Numbered from the stretch's first letter, positions 8,273 through 18,544 are shown. The stretch is 64,000 nt of DNA from Nostoc linckia z4 (GCF_002608075.1 NZ_LAHA01000028.1:1-64000), one strand, 5' to 3'. Numbers and translations are program-made. The notes: generated by a model from the sequence alone, not told the origin.

Positions 8273-10415
8273 ACCGATTATTGCTCTTGTTACCGTTACT
8301 AACCATACCTAAAACATTCATGCGGTAAGTCTTGAGATGCTCTAAAGTTCGCTGGAGCATTGATGAGTCGGTTTTATCAATTCTCACCACTAACAATATG
8401 CCATCAGTATGGGGTGCAAGTAAGCTAACATCTGCTAGTTCTAACACAGGGGGAGCGTCATAAATTACCAAGTCAAAGGTATGATGGAAATTCATCATTA
8501 ATCGCTTCATCTCTTCAGATGAAAGTAGTTTTGTCGGATCTGGCGGTATCGAACCAGCAGTGATTACAGATAGTTCATTCATAGAAGGTAACTGTCGAAT
8601 CGCCTCGTTCATGGCGACGTTTGTCAAGATTAAATTGCTTAATCCCCGTGAGTTATTCAGATTTGATAAGTTGTGAATGTTGGGTTGGCGTAAATTAGCA
8701 TCTACAAGTAGTACTCGTTGCCCCATTTCTGTAGCTACTTTAGCTAGATGGAAGGCGATAGTGGATTTCCCATCGCCTTCCATAGCTGAGGTGATAGTTA
8801 GAGAAGTAATGGAGCGATCGCCACTAACCAATTGCACATTTGTATACAGCACCCGCAAAGCTTCTAAAAATTTTGCCGAATAACTGCTATCTTCCTGGTC
8901 TTTTTTTCTGAATATACTCAAGCCAGAAACACTTTTAAGAATGGGAATTTTCCATGTGGGTGCATAGTTTTGAGTGCTTTCGATTTGTTTTTCAAATGGA
9001 ATATTTCCTAACAACGGTAGTTTAACTTCTTCCTTTAGTGTCTGAGAGCTATGGTATGTCTTATCTAGCTTTTCCAACAATATGGCGACACCAACTCCTA
9101 AAGCTATGCTCCCAACTATTCCTGGTATTAAATAACGTTTCAAACTCGAATCAGAGATTGGAAACTTCGGCTTACTTGGTGCTTCTAGTAACTGCCAACC
9201 AAGTTCTGTCTGAGATATCTGAATTTGCAGGTTTTCGCGAGTAGATAAAAAACGATTCAAGCTCTCAGTTGCCACCTCTAAGTTTCGCTGTAGTTCGGTG
9301 TATTGTCGTGCCAAAATTGGCCATTGCTTGCGTTGTCGTTCGAGTTTCTGCTCTGCTTTAGCTAGCTCTTGGCTTTGCACTTCTAGAGTTTTGAGTTGAG
9401 TTGTTAACTCTGACACTTTTGTACTTAGAAAGCGTCGTGCTTCCTGATTGAGCAAAGGTACTAGCCTCGATCGTTGCTGCTTCAATGTTTGGATGGTTGG
9501 GTTACTATCTTGCAAACGAGTTGATTCGGTAGCAATTTTAACGTCTAATTCCTGTAATTGAGCTAGTAACTGTTGATACAACGCAGCATCCTTGAGGGTT
9601 GCCACCTGACCATCTTTTTTCTGTAGAACAGATAAATTGGCACGAGCTTGTGCCAATTGCTGATTCACCACTTGTCTTTCCTCAGACAAGCTACTGATGC
9701 GATTAACAACTTGTTCTGACTGAATTTGTGGGTCAAAAAAATCGTACTTTTGCCGGAAAGTTTGCAGTTCTTTCTGAAGCTCATCAACTCGATTTTGGAT
9801 CGATGGTAGTTGTTTTTCAACAAACTGAATTCCTTGGCGTAGCTTGGTTTGCCGCCTTTCACGGCTGTATTCTATATAATCTTCAGCAATTTGGTCGAGT
9901 ACAGTTTTAACTTGGTTTGCATTGTGACTTCGATAACGAACTTCAATGATCTTGGTTTGAGCTAACCGAGAAATCGTGAAATTTGCCATCAGGGAATTAT
10001 AGTTGATATCTTGATAGGTAGTTTTGAGGTTCTTGAGAATTTCTCCCATTAATTCAGGGCTTTTGAGAACCTCAATTTGACTGTCATAATCTAAACCAGA
10101 TTTGGTTACATTGGGGTCTTTGACAATATCCACTACTTTAGAGTCATCATTTACAGGTTCCACTAATAAGCGAAAATTGCCTTCATATATCGGTAACTCG
10201 CGGTTTAGTATCAAGTTGATAACCACAACTGTCATCAGAGTAATACTTACCCCTGCAATAACCAGCGCTCGTCTCTGTAAAATACTGAGGAATTGTCCGG
10301 AACTCGAATCATTTCCTTGCTCTTGTGACCACGGCAAAGGTTGAGACTGAAGAAATGGTGGTAGAGAGTTCCGATTCTCGTCAGAATTTGACGATTGGGA
10401 AGAATGATTCTCCAT
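8268..10415 (-). CDS. Polysaccharide co-polymerase / tyrosine autokinase (Wzc-like BY-kinase)
   Basis: 715 residues of the PCP-2a type. An N-terminal helix (about 50-70) is followed by a Wzz-type domain, a long periplasmic coiled-coil region (about 190-400), the second membrane helix with a proline-containing segment (about 425-445), and a cytosolic kinase. The kinase shows Walker A SAMEGDGKSTIAFHLAK (around 546), Walker A' VLLVDANLRQP (around 569) and Walker B LVIYDAPP (around 648). The protein controls export and chain length of exopolysaccharide. The C-terminal tail (KSNNRC) has no tyrosine cluster, so the usual autophosphorylation tail is missing. It is divergent from the large locus to the right. 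Confidence 0.93.
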   Translation of the reverse strand: MENHSSQSSNSDENRNSLPPFLQSQPLPWSQEQGNDSSSGQFLSILQRRALVIAGVSITLMTVVVINLILNRELPIYEGNFRLLVEPVNDDSKVVDIVKDPNVTKSGLDYDSQIEVLKSPELMGEILKNLKTTYQDINYNSLMANFTISRLAQTKIIEVRYRSHNANQVKTVLDQIAEDYIEYSRERRQTKLRQGIQFVEKQLPSIQNRVDELQKELQTFRQKYDFFDPQIQSEQVVNRISSLSEERQVVNQQLAQARANLSVLQKKDGQVATLKDAALYQQLLAQLQELDVKIATESTRLQDSNPTIQTLKQQRSRLVPLLNQEARRFLSTKVSELTTQLKTLEVQSQELAKAEQKLERQRKQWPILARQYTELQRNLEVATESLNRFLSTRENLQIQISQTELGWQLLEAPSKPKFPISDSSLKRYLIPGIVGSIALGVGVAILLEKLDKTYHSSQTLKEEVKLPLLGNIPFEKQIESTQNYAPTWKIPILKSVSGLSIFRKKDQEDSSYSAKFLEALRVLYTNVQLVSGDRSITSLTITSAMEGDGKSTIAFHLAKVATEMGQRVLLVDANLRQPNIHNLSNLNNSRGLSNLILTNVAMNEAIRQLPSMNELSVITAGSIPPDPTKLLSSEEMKRLMMNFHHTFDLVIYDAPPVLELADVSLLAPHTDGILLVVRIDKTDSSMLQRTLEHLKTYRMNVLGMVSNGNKSNNRC

Positions 10416-11793
10416 CTATTTAAAAATACTTATTAATTACGCTACAAAAAATGTCTGTAATAACTTCAGTATTTCCAGGTTAAGTAAATAACCATACAAA
10501 GGTTTATTACTAGCCACCAGATTAGCAAAGTTATTTAGTATGATGCATCAAGGGCAGCAAAAATCCAGATTTCGATGGTTTCTAAGTATTAATGTATCCT
10601 TTGAGTTAGCTTTTAACTTGTATGATGATAACTCTTACTTAGTGTGAACTGTTATGATTCTAGTCTGTTTACTCTCTGAAATTTTACCAGAGTCACTAAG
10701 GATGATAAAGTCTTTGTTTTTAAGTATACATTTTTTTATTCGATATCAATACTGAAAATCATAATCAATCTCTCATGACCTGAGACTTTTATATCGGTCA
10801 GATGATAAATCTTTTACATCAATCGTAGCTAGAGTAATTTCAATATCACTACGTGAATTCTCACTTCTCAAAACTTTTATTAACGGATAATTAGGTAAAA
10901 TTTAATACTTTATTAATTTTTAAGATTGCTTCTGCGTAGAAAACTGATACTTGATTTATTACCAACATCACAAAAGTAGCTAATCCCAACTTAATAGATA
11001 TAGGATTTTTTTGGTATCAAAATTTGTTTACAAAACAATGACTATTGTATGAAGTTTTCGTTTATCTACATTCGGAAAAAATAAATTTTTCGTGAAGTGG
11101 AAGGACGAATTTTAAACATTGTTTTCTCATGGTATTGTTGTAGAAAATTCCATGTAAAATATGATATTGAATTAGAAACAATACCCAAAGCCTAGTTATG
11201 TAAAAAATATTGCTCATTCCATCTCAAATATTAAGTAAGTTAAAATGTCCGAACTTCAATGACCATAGACTCCCAATATTTCAGTCAACACCATTTTTCA
11301 GCCGACACTAGTGGATAGTGGCTGTGAGAATTTTTTAGACATCAAATAAAGTTGGTTTAAAAGCCTGTAAATGTCTAAAATGATGGTAGCTCTTTAGACT
11401 TTCGCTTTTAGTTGTGTTCCCTTGTCCCGAAAAGTCGCGTATACAAATTAAAAGAGTATAAATATCCACTTATATGCTGAAGTGGCATAGTTAGGAACTT
11501 TCAAGTAAAAAAATATTCGATTGCTACTGTTGACTATCGATAGTTAACAGCTCACAGTCAACGGTCAATGACCCGAAGCTATTGTTTATTTTTTGGAGTT
11601 ACCTTATGCTTTTATCTAGCATATATACTATGTGTGCGATTTTTAAAAGACTCTATGTATACCAGTAAATTAATAAACTTGCTTTAGGCAAACATAAAAT
11701 ATTTGTGAAAACAGACAAGTCTTTGTTGTGTAATTAATGGCTTGAGCAGTTCAATAGCGTATTGAATAAAATTTGTATAACAGGAAACAACTG
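10416..11793. other. 1.4-kb AT-rich divergent intergenic region
   Basis: No supportable gene on either strand. It separates the leftward Wzc-like gene from the rightward glycosyltransferase and must contain both promoters. An STRR-like tract (gttgacta ... cagtcaacggtcaatg) at 11528-11570 is followed by tttattttttggagttacc (11586-11604), a short motif that recurs at 13541 and, as a variant, 54189. A regulatory role for such a long leader is possible. Confidence 0.55.
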
Positions 11794-13146
11794 ATGAGAC
11801 TAAATAAATGGATTAATGAAAAGTTTTTGCAATCCATTTCTACACGGATAGATGTTAAAAATGACTATTCTCTAAACACTCAACAATCAATCAAATTGTC
11901 TGCTATCACGCAATTTTTTCCACCGGACTATGCACCTACAGGACAGCTAATTGAGGAATTAGTAAAACAATTAGGGCAGCAAGGAGTGGATGTTGAGGTT
12001 TTTACGAGTCAGCCAGGATATGCCTTTGACTCCCATACACCTGCTTTACCAGTTGAACGTCTGGGTAGAATCCGAGTCCAGCGATCGCGCACAGCCCAAC
12101 TTTGGCCTGGGCGAATTCGTGGTAAAGCTATCAATGGTGTTTTATATACCTTACGTGCTGTGCTGTATCTACTGAGGGCTTGGCGGCGGAGTAATGTATT
12201 GTTGGTAACTACAGCCCCTCCATTCTTGCCGATAGTGGGATATCTGGCTCACTTGTTGTTTCGACTTCCCTATGTTTGCATTATCTACGATCTGTATCCC
12301 GATATTGCCATCGCTCTGGGAGTGATCTCAAAGCATCACTGGCTAGCAAAGTTATGGCGTGCCACGAACAGATTGGTTTGGCAAAACGCCAAGGGAATTG
12401 TGGTTCTCAGTCCAGCCATGAAAGAGAAAGTGTTGGCAAACTGCCCGCAAGTAGCTGATAAAATTTCAGTCATCCACAGTTGGGCAAACCCGGAATTAAT
12501 TGTGCCAATTCCCAAAGAAGACAATTGGTTTGCCCTGAAGCATAACTTAGTAGATAAATTTACCGTACTCTACTCTGGAAATATGGGACGCTGCCATGAT
12601 ATGGCAACTATCCTCCAAGCCGCTCAAGAACTGCAAGATGAACCAATTCAGTTTGTCTGCATTGGTGGTGGAGCTAAACGCGATGAATTGATTCAACAAG
12701 TGCATGAATTAGGACTGTTGAATTTTACATTTCTGCCATATCAAGACAAGCAGGTACTTCCTTATTCATTAACTGCTTGCGATCTCTCATTGGTGAGTGT
12801 GGATGCATCGAGCGAGAGTTTAGTGGTTCCGAGCAAGCTTTACTCAGCTTTAGCATCAGGAAGACCGATAGCGGTGATTTGTTCGCAGTATTCATACTTG
12901 AGAGAATTTATTGCCGAAGCTGAGTGCGGTGGCACATTTGAGAATGGAGACAGTCATGCTTTAGCTCAATTCATTCGCTTACTCAGTCGCGATCGCCAGT
13001 TGGGAGAGCGTATGGGCAAAGCAGGTCGTCAGTATCTGCGATCCCATTTCACACCTAAAATTATTTCTCAACAATACCTTGATGTCCTGCGGCAAGCAAT
13101 TTCATCAGATGATGCCATCGCTATGTCTCAAAGCCCTACAAAATAG
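11794..13146 (+). CDS. GT4 family glycosyltransferase (WcaI-like)
   Basis: 450 residues with a GT-B fold. The N-terminal Rossmann part starts after a 30-residue extension: KLSAITQFFPPDYAPTGQLIEELVKQLGQQG is the usual acceptor-side motif. The C-terminal donor domain has FTVLYSGNMGRCHD, IGGGAKRDEL and PSKLYSALASGRPIAVI, the nucleotide-sugar-binding segment with the E-x7-E region altered. It resembles WcaI/WbuB-type enzymes of exopolysaccharide synthesis. ATG 11794 has an aggaa box 7 nt upstream; a TTG 21 nt earlier has none. It is first of the rightward polysaccharide locus, although 1 kb separates it from the next gene. Confidence 0.88.
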   Translation: MRLNKWINEKFLQSISTRIDVKNDYSLNTQQSIKLSAITQFFPPDYAPTGQLIEELVKQLGQQGVDVEVFTSQPGYAFDSHTPALPVERLGRIRVQRSRTAQLWPGRIRGKAINGVLYTLRAVLYLLRAWRRSNVLLVTTAPPFLPIVGYLAHLLFRLPYVCIIYDLYPDIAIALGVISKHHWLAKLWRATNRLVWQNAKGIVVLSPAMKEKVLANCPQVADKISVIHSWANPELIVPIPKEDNWFALKHNLVDKFTVLYSGNMGRCHDMATILQAAQELQDEPIQFVCIGGGAKRDELIQQVHELGLLNFTFLPYQDKQVLPYSLTACDLSLVSVDASSESLVVPSKLYSALASGRPIAVICSQYSYLREFIAEAECGGTFENGDSHALAQFIRLLSRDRQLGERMGKAGRQYLRSHFTPKIISQQYLDVLRQAISSDDAIAMSQSPTK

Positions 13147-14136
13147 TTCTTTGAAAAATTATCAACACAGATTGGTGTAGGCTCTAAAGACTTTTAGCCT
13201 TATACCAATCCGGAAACACATAGCATACAAAGTATTCTCCTTGGCTCCTGCCTCTGCTGAGAGTGAAATCCTATTAACAGGGTGATACCAATTTGGGATT
13301 TGAGATACTTTGACAGGCTCAGTACAAGTTTGGAATTTTGGATTACAAAGCTGCGGTCAAAATTTCAAATAATACATCATAACCAAATTTAGTATCAGTC
13401 TAAGTTTGCCCTTGGATAATAAATACTTGCTGCCATCTTTTGAGTTCGGCAATACTTTATTGAGATTCAAACCTTGGCACCATCAAATGTTATTCGAGAC
13501 GGTTAACACTCAACAGTCAACACATTAACTAGAATAATTTATTTTTTGGAGTTCCCTAATTTGTAAACTCAAGTCAAGTCTTTATCTTCTAAAGTTTTCA
13601 TGAATTTGAGCCAATCAATCGTTTATTCTTTGAGGTGATACCCAGCTATTAATTGTGCTTCATAAAGATGTTTTGGAAGAATAAGTTCTCAAACTCTGAC
13701 ACATTCCAGCAAAATTTAGTTTTCGGAGGGTTGGATTAATTAATGCGTCAATTAGCAGAGAATAAGCAAGGGATCGAGCTAACTAGCAAATGCGATGGCA
13801 GAGCTATAAAACATAGTTAGCAGTTAGGCTTATATATAATAGAACATTTATTAGTCTTACTTATTTTCATGCTGATACTGCTAAAAATCATGCCAAAAAA
13901 TGTTTTATGTTCCAATTGTAATGAAGTTGATTAAGATAATATAAAGGCACGATACTATGTTATGCTTTAAGACAGATTGACAAGCCATTAATAACCAATT
14001 GGATAAAAAATTTAGGTGATATGCTATTTCACAAGTTTAACTTGTCATCAGATAGCAAAAAATAAACTCCTGATTTCACAATCTTGGTCAATTAGCATAC
14101 TTCAATTAAATAGTATTTAGTTTTTAACTATAGGAG
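13147..14136. other. Intergenic region without a recognised gene
   Basis: 990 bp of AT-rich sequence. It contains scattered repeat pieces: ataccaat motifs (13203, 13285), an STRR-like tract (gttaacactcaacagtcaaca, about 13501-13521) and a copy of tttattttttggagttccc (13540-13558). A taggaga ribosome-site-like box lies just before ATG 14137. Confidence 0.5.
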
Positions 14137-14651
14137 ATGAGCTTCGATGGTCTTTTTGATCTCAGTTCCTCCAACGAAACCTTCCAGAATTTTTTGTCTA
14201 TTTATTTAAGTGGGAGGTCGAATTGCAGAGAAGGTGTGACCGAAATCGGAAACGTTCAAAACGACGAGCAATCTATTGTCCAATTCATAACAGCTACCTG
14301 GAAAGTAGGAGTCAAAAATATCAATTGTTTGCTGACCGAGCAGGACAGTTGCAGCAGCGGGGTATGAGTCGCCGCAGCGCATTGTTGCTAGTAACAAATA
14401 AAACCACAGTCTCTCTGGAAGGAGAGTGGTTAGAAGCCTTTTGGTGCGAAGAATGCCAACAAACAAAATGGTATCACGTCTGCAAGTTAGAGGAACGCAC
14501 CTATAAAGTTTCAGTAGCGCCACCAGAACTTTGGCAGCAAGTAACAGGAGCGATCGATCCTCAAGGCAACCCCTCCGTGGGAGAATTTACTCGCAGACAG
14601 GCAAAGGTACTCAATTATCACAGTATCAAAGATTTTCAGTTTGTCCATTAA
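14137..14651 (+). CDS. Zinc-ribbon cyanobacterial protein, probable 5' frameshift
   Basis: The main body (TTG 14223 to stop 14651, 142 residues) has a basic start RCDRNRKRSKRR, a first ligand pair CPIH, the segment RRSALLLVTNKTTVSLEGEWLEAFWCEECQ with CxxC, and WYHVCK, so a zinc-ribbon fold is likely. The C-terminus has GNPSVGEFTRRQAK. Upstream, ATG 14137 with taggaga in front opens another frame that ends in NFLSIYL, while the main frame reads VYLFKWEVELQRR across the same place. One missing base near 14206 would join them to one 171-residue protein. Alternatively translation starts at TTG 14223, which has gggagg 5 nt upstream. Function unknown, perhaps regulatory. It precedes the ABC exporter genes by 34 bp. 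Confidence 0.6.
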
Positions 14652-14685
14652 TGCTTAAAAGCAATGGTTTTTAATCAAAATTATT

Positions 14686-15531
14686 ATGAGTAGTCAGAAA
14701 ATTACGTCAAAGCCAGAGTTGATCATTGAAGCTGGACAAACAGAGCAGCAGTATTGGAAAGACCTATGGCGCTACCGAGAGCTATTTTATTTTCTATCCT
14801 GGCGTGATATTTTAGTACGCTACAAGCAAACAATAATTGGTATGCTCTGGGCGCTGATTCGACCATTTTTAACAATGGTGGTGTTCAGCGTCATCTTTGG
14901 AAACTTGGCGAAATTACCTTCAGAAGGCACAGCACCCTATCCAATACTGGTATTTGCTGCCTTGTTACCTTGGCAATTTTTCGCCAGTGCTTTAACTGAG
15001 TGTAGTAATAGCTTAATTATTAATGCCAACTTGATTTCTAAAGTTTACTTTCCTCGGTTGATTGTACCTGCGAGTTCCGTCATTGTTAGCTTTGTGGACT
15101 TTCTCGTTTCTGGGATGATCCTTGTAGGGCTAATGGCTTGGTATAATTTTATTCCCAGTTGGCAGATATTATCCTTACCGTTATTTATTGCTATTGCCTT
15201 TGCTGCTTCACTAGGAGTGGGGCTGTGGTTAGCAGCTTTAAATGTGGAATATCGAGACTTCCGTTATATTGTGCCCTTTATTGTGCAGTTTGGTCTATAT
15301 ATCTCGCCCGTGGGTTTTAGTAGTAGCCTTGTGCCAGAACAATGGCGTTTGCTTTACTATCTAAACCCAATGGTGGGAGTGATTGATGGCTTTCGCTGGG
15401 CTATTTTAGGAGGAGAGTCCAAACTTTATTGGACTGGATTTTCCTTATCTTTGGGACTAGTTGCTCTGTTGCTGGTAAGTAGCATTTGGTACTTCCGCAA
15501 AGTGGAACGGACATTTGCTGATGTAATTTAG
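14686..15531 (+). CDS. ABC-2 type polysaccharide exporter permease (Wzm-like)
   Basis: 281 residues with about six membrane helices, typical of ABC-2 permeases of O-antigen, teichoic-acid or capsule export. The N-terminal cytosolic segment RYRELFYFLSWRDILVRYKQTIIGMLWALIRPF is the interface helix characteristic of Wzm/TagG/RfbA. The C-terminal YYLNPMVGVIDGFRWAILG is also diagnostic. It forms the membrane channel for a polyprenyl-linked glycan in the inner membrane. It is followed after 16 bp by its ATPase partner. ATG 14686 is the first in-frame start. Confidence 0.94.
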   Translation: MSSQKITSKPELIIEAGQTEQQYWKDLWRYRELFYFLSWRDILVRYKQTIIGMLWALIRPFLTMVVFSVIFGNLAKLPSEGTAPYPILVFAALLPWQFFASALTECSNSLIINANLISKVYFPRLIVPASSVIVSFVDFLVSGMILVGLMAWYNFIPSWQILSLPLFIAIAFAASLGVGLWLAALNVEYRDFRYIVPFIVQFGLYISPVGFSSSLVPEQWRLLYYLNPMVGVIDGFRWAILGGESKLYWTGFSLSLGLVALLLVSSIWYFRKVERTFADVI

Positions 15532-15547
15532 CAAGGATTCTGTGCAG

Positions 15548-16828
15548 ATGTCTGAGAACATGATTAGTGTAGAAAATTTAAGCAAAAAATATATCATCGC
15601 TCACCAGCAAGAGGGAAGAAGTCGTTACAAAGCGCTACGGGATGTGATTACTGATGGTGCTAAATCTTTTGCCAAAACATTTATCAAACCCAGTGGCAAA
15701 AAAATCCCCAACCCCGCACGGGAAGAATTTTGGGCTTTGAAAGATATTTCCTTTGAAATTCAACAAGGGGAAGCCATTGGTGTCATTGGACGCAATGGTG
15801 CAGGGAAATCTACTTTGTTAAAAGTTCTTAGCCGGATTACCGAACCGACGCGGGGACGTATCGCCATTAAAGGGCGGGTAGCGAGTTTATTAGAAGTAGG
15901 AACGGGATTTCACCCAGAACTGACGGGACGCGAGAACATTTATCTCAACGGTTCCGTTTTGGGGATGAGTAAAGCCGAAATTAAAAAGAAATTTGATGAA
16001 ATAGTAGCTTTTGCTGAGGTTGAGAAGTTTTTAGATACCCCAGTTAAGCGCTATTCTTCAGGAATGTACGTGCGTCTTGCTTTTTCCGTGGCCGCCCATT
16101 TAGAGCCAGAAATTTTAATTGTCGATGAAGTTTTGGCTGTAGGTGATTCGGCGTTTCAGAAAAAGTGCTTGGGGAAAATGGGTGATGTCGCCACCAGAGA
16201 AGGACGAACAGTTTTATTTGTCAGTCATAGTATGCAAGCGATCGCCCAACTCACTAAACGTTGCATACTACTTTCTAAGGGTAGCGTTCAATTTGATGGT
16301 GATACTGGCAAAGCAGTGCAGTTATATATGGCTGGGCAGAAAGATAATTCTGTCTTGCAAGCAGATTACCAAGCTCCTGTCAATAAAACTGGTAATTATG
16401 TAGCTTGGGCAAAGGCACACACCTCTGAAGCCCAAGGAATTCACTCTTGGGGAGAACCCATTACCTTTGAGTTTGCCCTACACGTGACGGAACCTCATGA
16501 AAGTCTGCGTTTCTCCTTTCAGATAGTTAATTTTTTACAACAACCGATTTGTATCTTCTGGTTTTTCAACTCCGATGCTCCCTTTTGCCGAGAGCCAGGG
16601 ACATTTATTTTGCGATGTCAGATTCCCAAATTTAGACTGTACATGGGTTCGTACACATTAACCACATGGTTCTCTAACCGTCGTAGCGACACTCTACTAG
16701 AAAACTTGAGAGAAATTTGCCCGTTTGAAGTGACTATGTACAATATCGAGCGTGCAGATTATCAATGGCAAGCTGATGAGTGTACTTATTTAGAAGATGC
16801 TATTTGGCAAAATGTGGAAAAGCATTAA
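15548..16828 (+). CDS. ABC exporter ATPase with Wzt C-terminal domain
   Basis: 426 residues. The N-terminal ATPase has the insertion ahead of Walker A that is usual for Wzt, then GVIGRNGAGKSTLLKVLSR (Walker A), YSSGMYVRLAFSVAAHLEP (signature motif) and EILIVDEVLAVGD (Walker B). Residues about 285-420 are a beta-rich Wzt C-terminal carbohydrate-binding-type domain (EPITFEFALHVTEPHESLRFSFQIV), which in characterised systems recognises the modified glycan end. This points to ABC-dependent export. ATG 15548 is used; a GTG 6 nt earlier (15542), nearer the aagga box, is also possible. Next gene after 19 bp. Confidence 0.93.
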   Translation: MSENMISVENLSKKYIIAHQQEGRSRYKALRDVITDGAKSFAKTFIKPSGKKIPNPAREEFWALKDISFEIQQGEAIGVIGRNGAGKSTLLKVLSRITEPTRGRIAIKGRVASLLEVGTGFHPELTGRENIYLNGSVLGMSKAEIKKKFDEIVAFAEVEKFLDTPVKRYSSGMYVRLAFSVAAHLEPEILIVDEVLAVGDSAFQKKCLGKMGDVATREGRTVLFVSHSMQAIAQLTKRCILLSKGSVQFDGDTGKAVQLYMAGQKDNSVLQADYQAPVNKTGNYVAWAKAHTSEAQGIHSWGEPITFEFALHVTEPHESLRFSFQIVNFLQQPICIFWFFNSDAPFCREPGTFILRCQIPKFRLYMGSYTLTTWFSNRRSDTLLENLREICPFEVTMYNIERADYQWQADECTYLEDAIWQNVEKH

Positions 16829-16847
16829 TTTCAAGGCAGATTAAATA

Positions 16848-17354
16848 ATGGCTGTAAATCATGATGTGAAGTTAGGCACAAACGTCAAGATTTTTCATCC
16901 CCATCTTGTCAACCTCTACGGTTGCATTGTGGGCGATGATACGAAAATCGGGACATTTGTGGAAATTCAGAAAGATGTCACCATTGGAAGTCGGTGTAAA
17001 ATTTCATCCCACAGTTTTTTGTGTGAAGGCGTTGTCTTGGAAGATGAAGTTTTTATCGGTCATGGAGTCATGTTTACTAATGACCTTTATCCTCGTGCAA
17101 CCAATGAAGATGGTAGTTTAAAAACAGACGATGATTGGTATACAATCAAAACTTTAGTGAAGCGCTGTGCATCTATTGGTAGCAACGCCACCGTGCTACC
17201 AGGAGTAACGATTGGTGAAAAAGCCATTGTCGGTGCTGGAGCAGTAGTAACTGAAGACGTTCCTGATTATGCAATTGTAGTTGGAGTCCCGGCGCGTGTC
17301 ATCGGAGATGTGCGCCATCGCCAAAATTTGCAAATGTCGGCTAGCAGTTTGTAA
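16848..17354 (+). CDS. UDP-sugar N-acetyltransferase, left-handed beta-helix (WbpD/WlbB-like)
   Basis: 168 residues built of hexapeptide repeats. VKIFHPHLVNLYGCIVGDDTKIG, FVEIQKDVTIGSRCKISSHSF and the loop HGVMFTNDLYPRATNEDG with NATVLPGVTIGEKAIVGAGAVVTEDVPDYAIVVGVPARVIG closely follow WbpD/WlbB enzymes, which acetylate the 3-amino group of UDP-2-acetamido-3-amino-uronic acid. The following genes encode a Gfo/Idh oxidoreductase and a DegT aminotransferase, the same three activities as in the WlbA-WlbB-WlbC pathway. The exact substrate remains inference, since related enzymes act on dTDP-3-amino-hexoses. Confidence 0.85.
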   Translation: MAVNHDVKLGTNVKIFHPHLVNLYGCIVGDDTKIGTFVEIQKDVTIGSRCKISSHSFLCEGVVLEDEVFIGHGVMFTNDLYPRATNEDGSLKTDDDWYTIKTLVKRCASIGSNATVLPGVTIGEKAIVGAGAVVTEDVPDYAIVVGVPARVIGDVRHRQNLQMSASSL

Positions 17355-17515
17355 GCACCTCTAATTTTTGTACATTAGTTAGCAGGTTTGTGAATTTTCA
17401 CACCTAACAAAAATAAAACTTTTTCAGAGCCAATTATGAATTATTGCCACTCAAAATCGGCAATAATTCAATGCATAAAAAAATCAACTTTCATTAATTA
17501 AAAAGAACAGCAAAC

Positions 17516-18544
17516 ATGATTAATATCGGTGTCATTGGCTATGGTTATTGGGGGCCAAATTTAGTCAGAAATTTTGTCGAAATGCCAGGAGTTCAGGTAA
17601 GAACAGTCAGCGATTTTAAAGCAGAACTACTGGCAAAAGTCCAAGCTCGATATCCTACAATTCAAGTTACTCAAGATTGTCGAGATATATTTACAGATCC
17701 TAAAATTGACGCTGTAGCCATTGCCACACCAGTTTCCACTCACTTTGAATTAGCTTTAGCTGCATTGCAGGCTGGCAAACACGTGCTAGTGGAAAAGCCA
17801 ATGACAACTACCTCCGAACAAGCAAAGCGGCTGATTGAAGAGGCAGAAAAACGCAACCTTGTATTAATGGTGGATCACACCTTTGTTTACACTGGTGCTG
17901 TCCGCAAAATGCACGATTTGATCGCCACTAACTCTTTGGGTGATATTTACTACTATGATTCTGTACGCGTTAACCTGGGACTTTTTCAGCATGATGTGAA
18001 CGTCGTCTGGGATTTGGCAGTCCACGATTTATCGATTATGAACTATGTATTGCCATCTCAGCCTTATGCAGTCTCGGCTACAGGCATCAGCCACGTTCCT
18101 GGAGAACCAGAAAATCTTGCCTACTTGACCTTATTCTTTGAAAAGAATCTCATCGCTCATATTAATGTCAATTGGCTCGCACCAGTGAAAATCCGCCGTA
18201 CATTGATTGGTGGTAGTCAACGGATGATTGTTTACGATGACTTAGAACCAAGTGAAAAACTCAAAATTTACGACAAGGGTATTACAGTCAACGGTAATAC
18301 TGAAAGCGTCTACCAAATGATGATTGGTTATCGCACAGGAGATATGTGGTCGCCTAAGTTGGATGTGACAGAGGCATTGAAAACAGAAGGATTACACTTC
18401 ATTGATTGTATTCAAAAAGGCGATCGCCCACTCACCGATGGCGAAGCAGGACTGCGGATAGTGAGAATTCTCGAAGCTGCAACCCAGTCTCTCAAAAAGC
18501 AAGGCCAATTAATTGAATTGAATCTGGCAGAGGTAGCAGCATGA
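17516..18544 (+). CDS. Gfo/Idh/MocA family oxidoreductase (WlbA/WbpB-like candidate)
   Basis: 342 residues. The NAD-binding Rossmann fold begins with VIGYGYWGPNLVRNF; the characteristic EKP motif is in VLVEKPMTT, and HDLSIMNYVLP contains the acid/base histidine region. Such enzymes oxidise the 3-position of UDP-GlcNAc uronic acid or other sugars with NAD. The stop overlaps the start of the next aminotransferase by 4 bp (ATGA), so the two are translated together, and the acetyltransferase lies upstream. This supports joint synthesis of a 3-acetamido sugar, but other substrates are possible. Confidence 0.87.
   Translation: MINIGVIGYGYWGPNLVRNFVEMPGVQVRTVSDFKAELLAKVQARYPTIQVTQDCRDIFTDPKIDAVAIATPVSTHFELALAALQAGKHVLVEKPMTTTSEQAKRLIEEAEKRNLVLMVDHTFVYTGAVRKMHDLIATNSLGDIYYYDSVRVNLGLFQHDVNVVWDLAVHDLSIMNYVLPSQPYAVSATGISHVPGEPENLAYLTLFFEKNLIAHINVNWLAPVKIRRTLIGGSQRMIVYDDLEPSEKLKIYDKGITVNGNTESVYQMMIGYRTGDMWSPKLDVTEALKTEGLHFIDCIQKGDRPLTDGEAGLRIVRILEAATQSLKKQGQLIELNLAEVAA

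Noticed and set aside
14137..14367. Independent 76-residue gene
   Set aside because: It shares DNA with the better-supported zinc-ribbon gene, and its second half has no family likeness; only its first 24 codons may belong to a real start.
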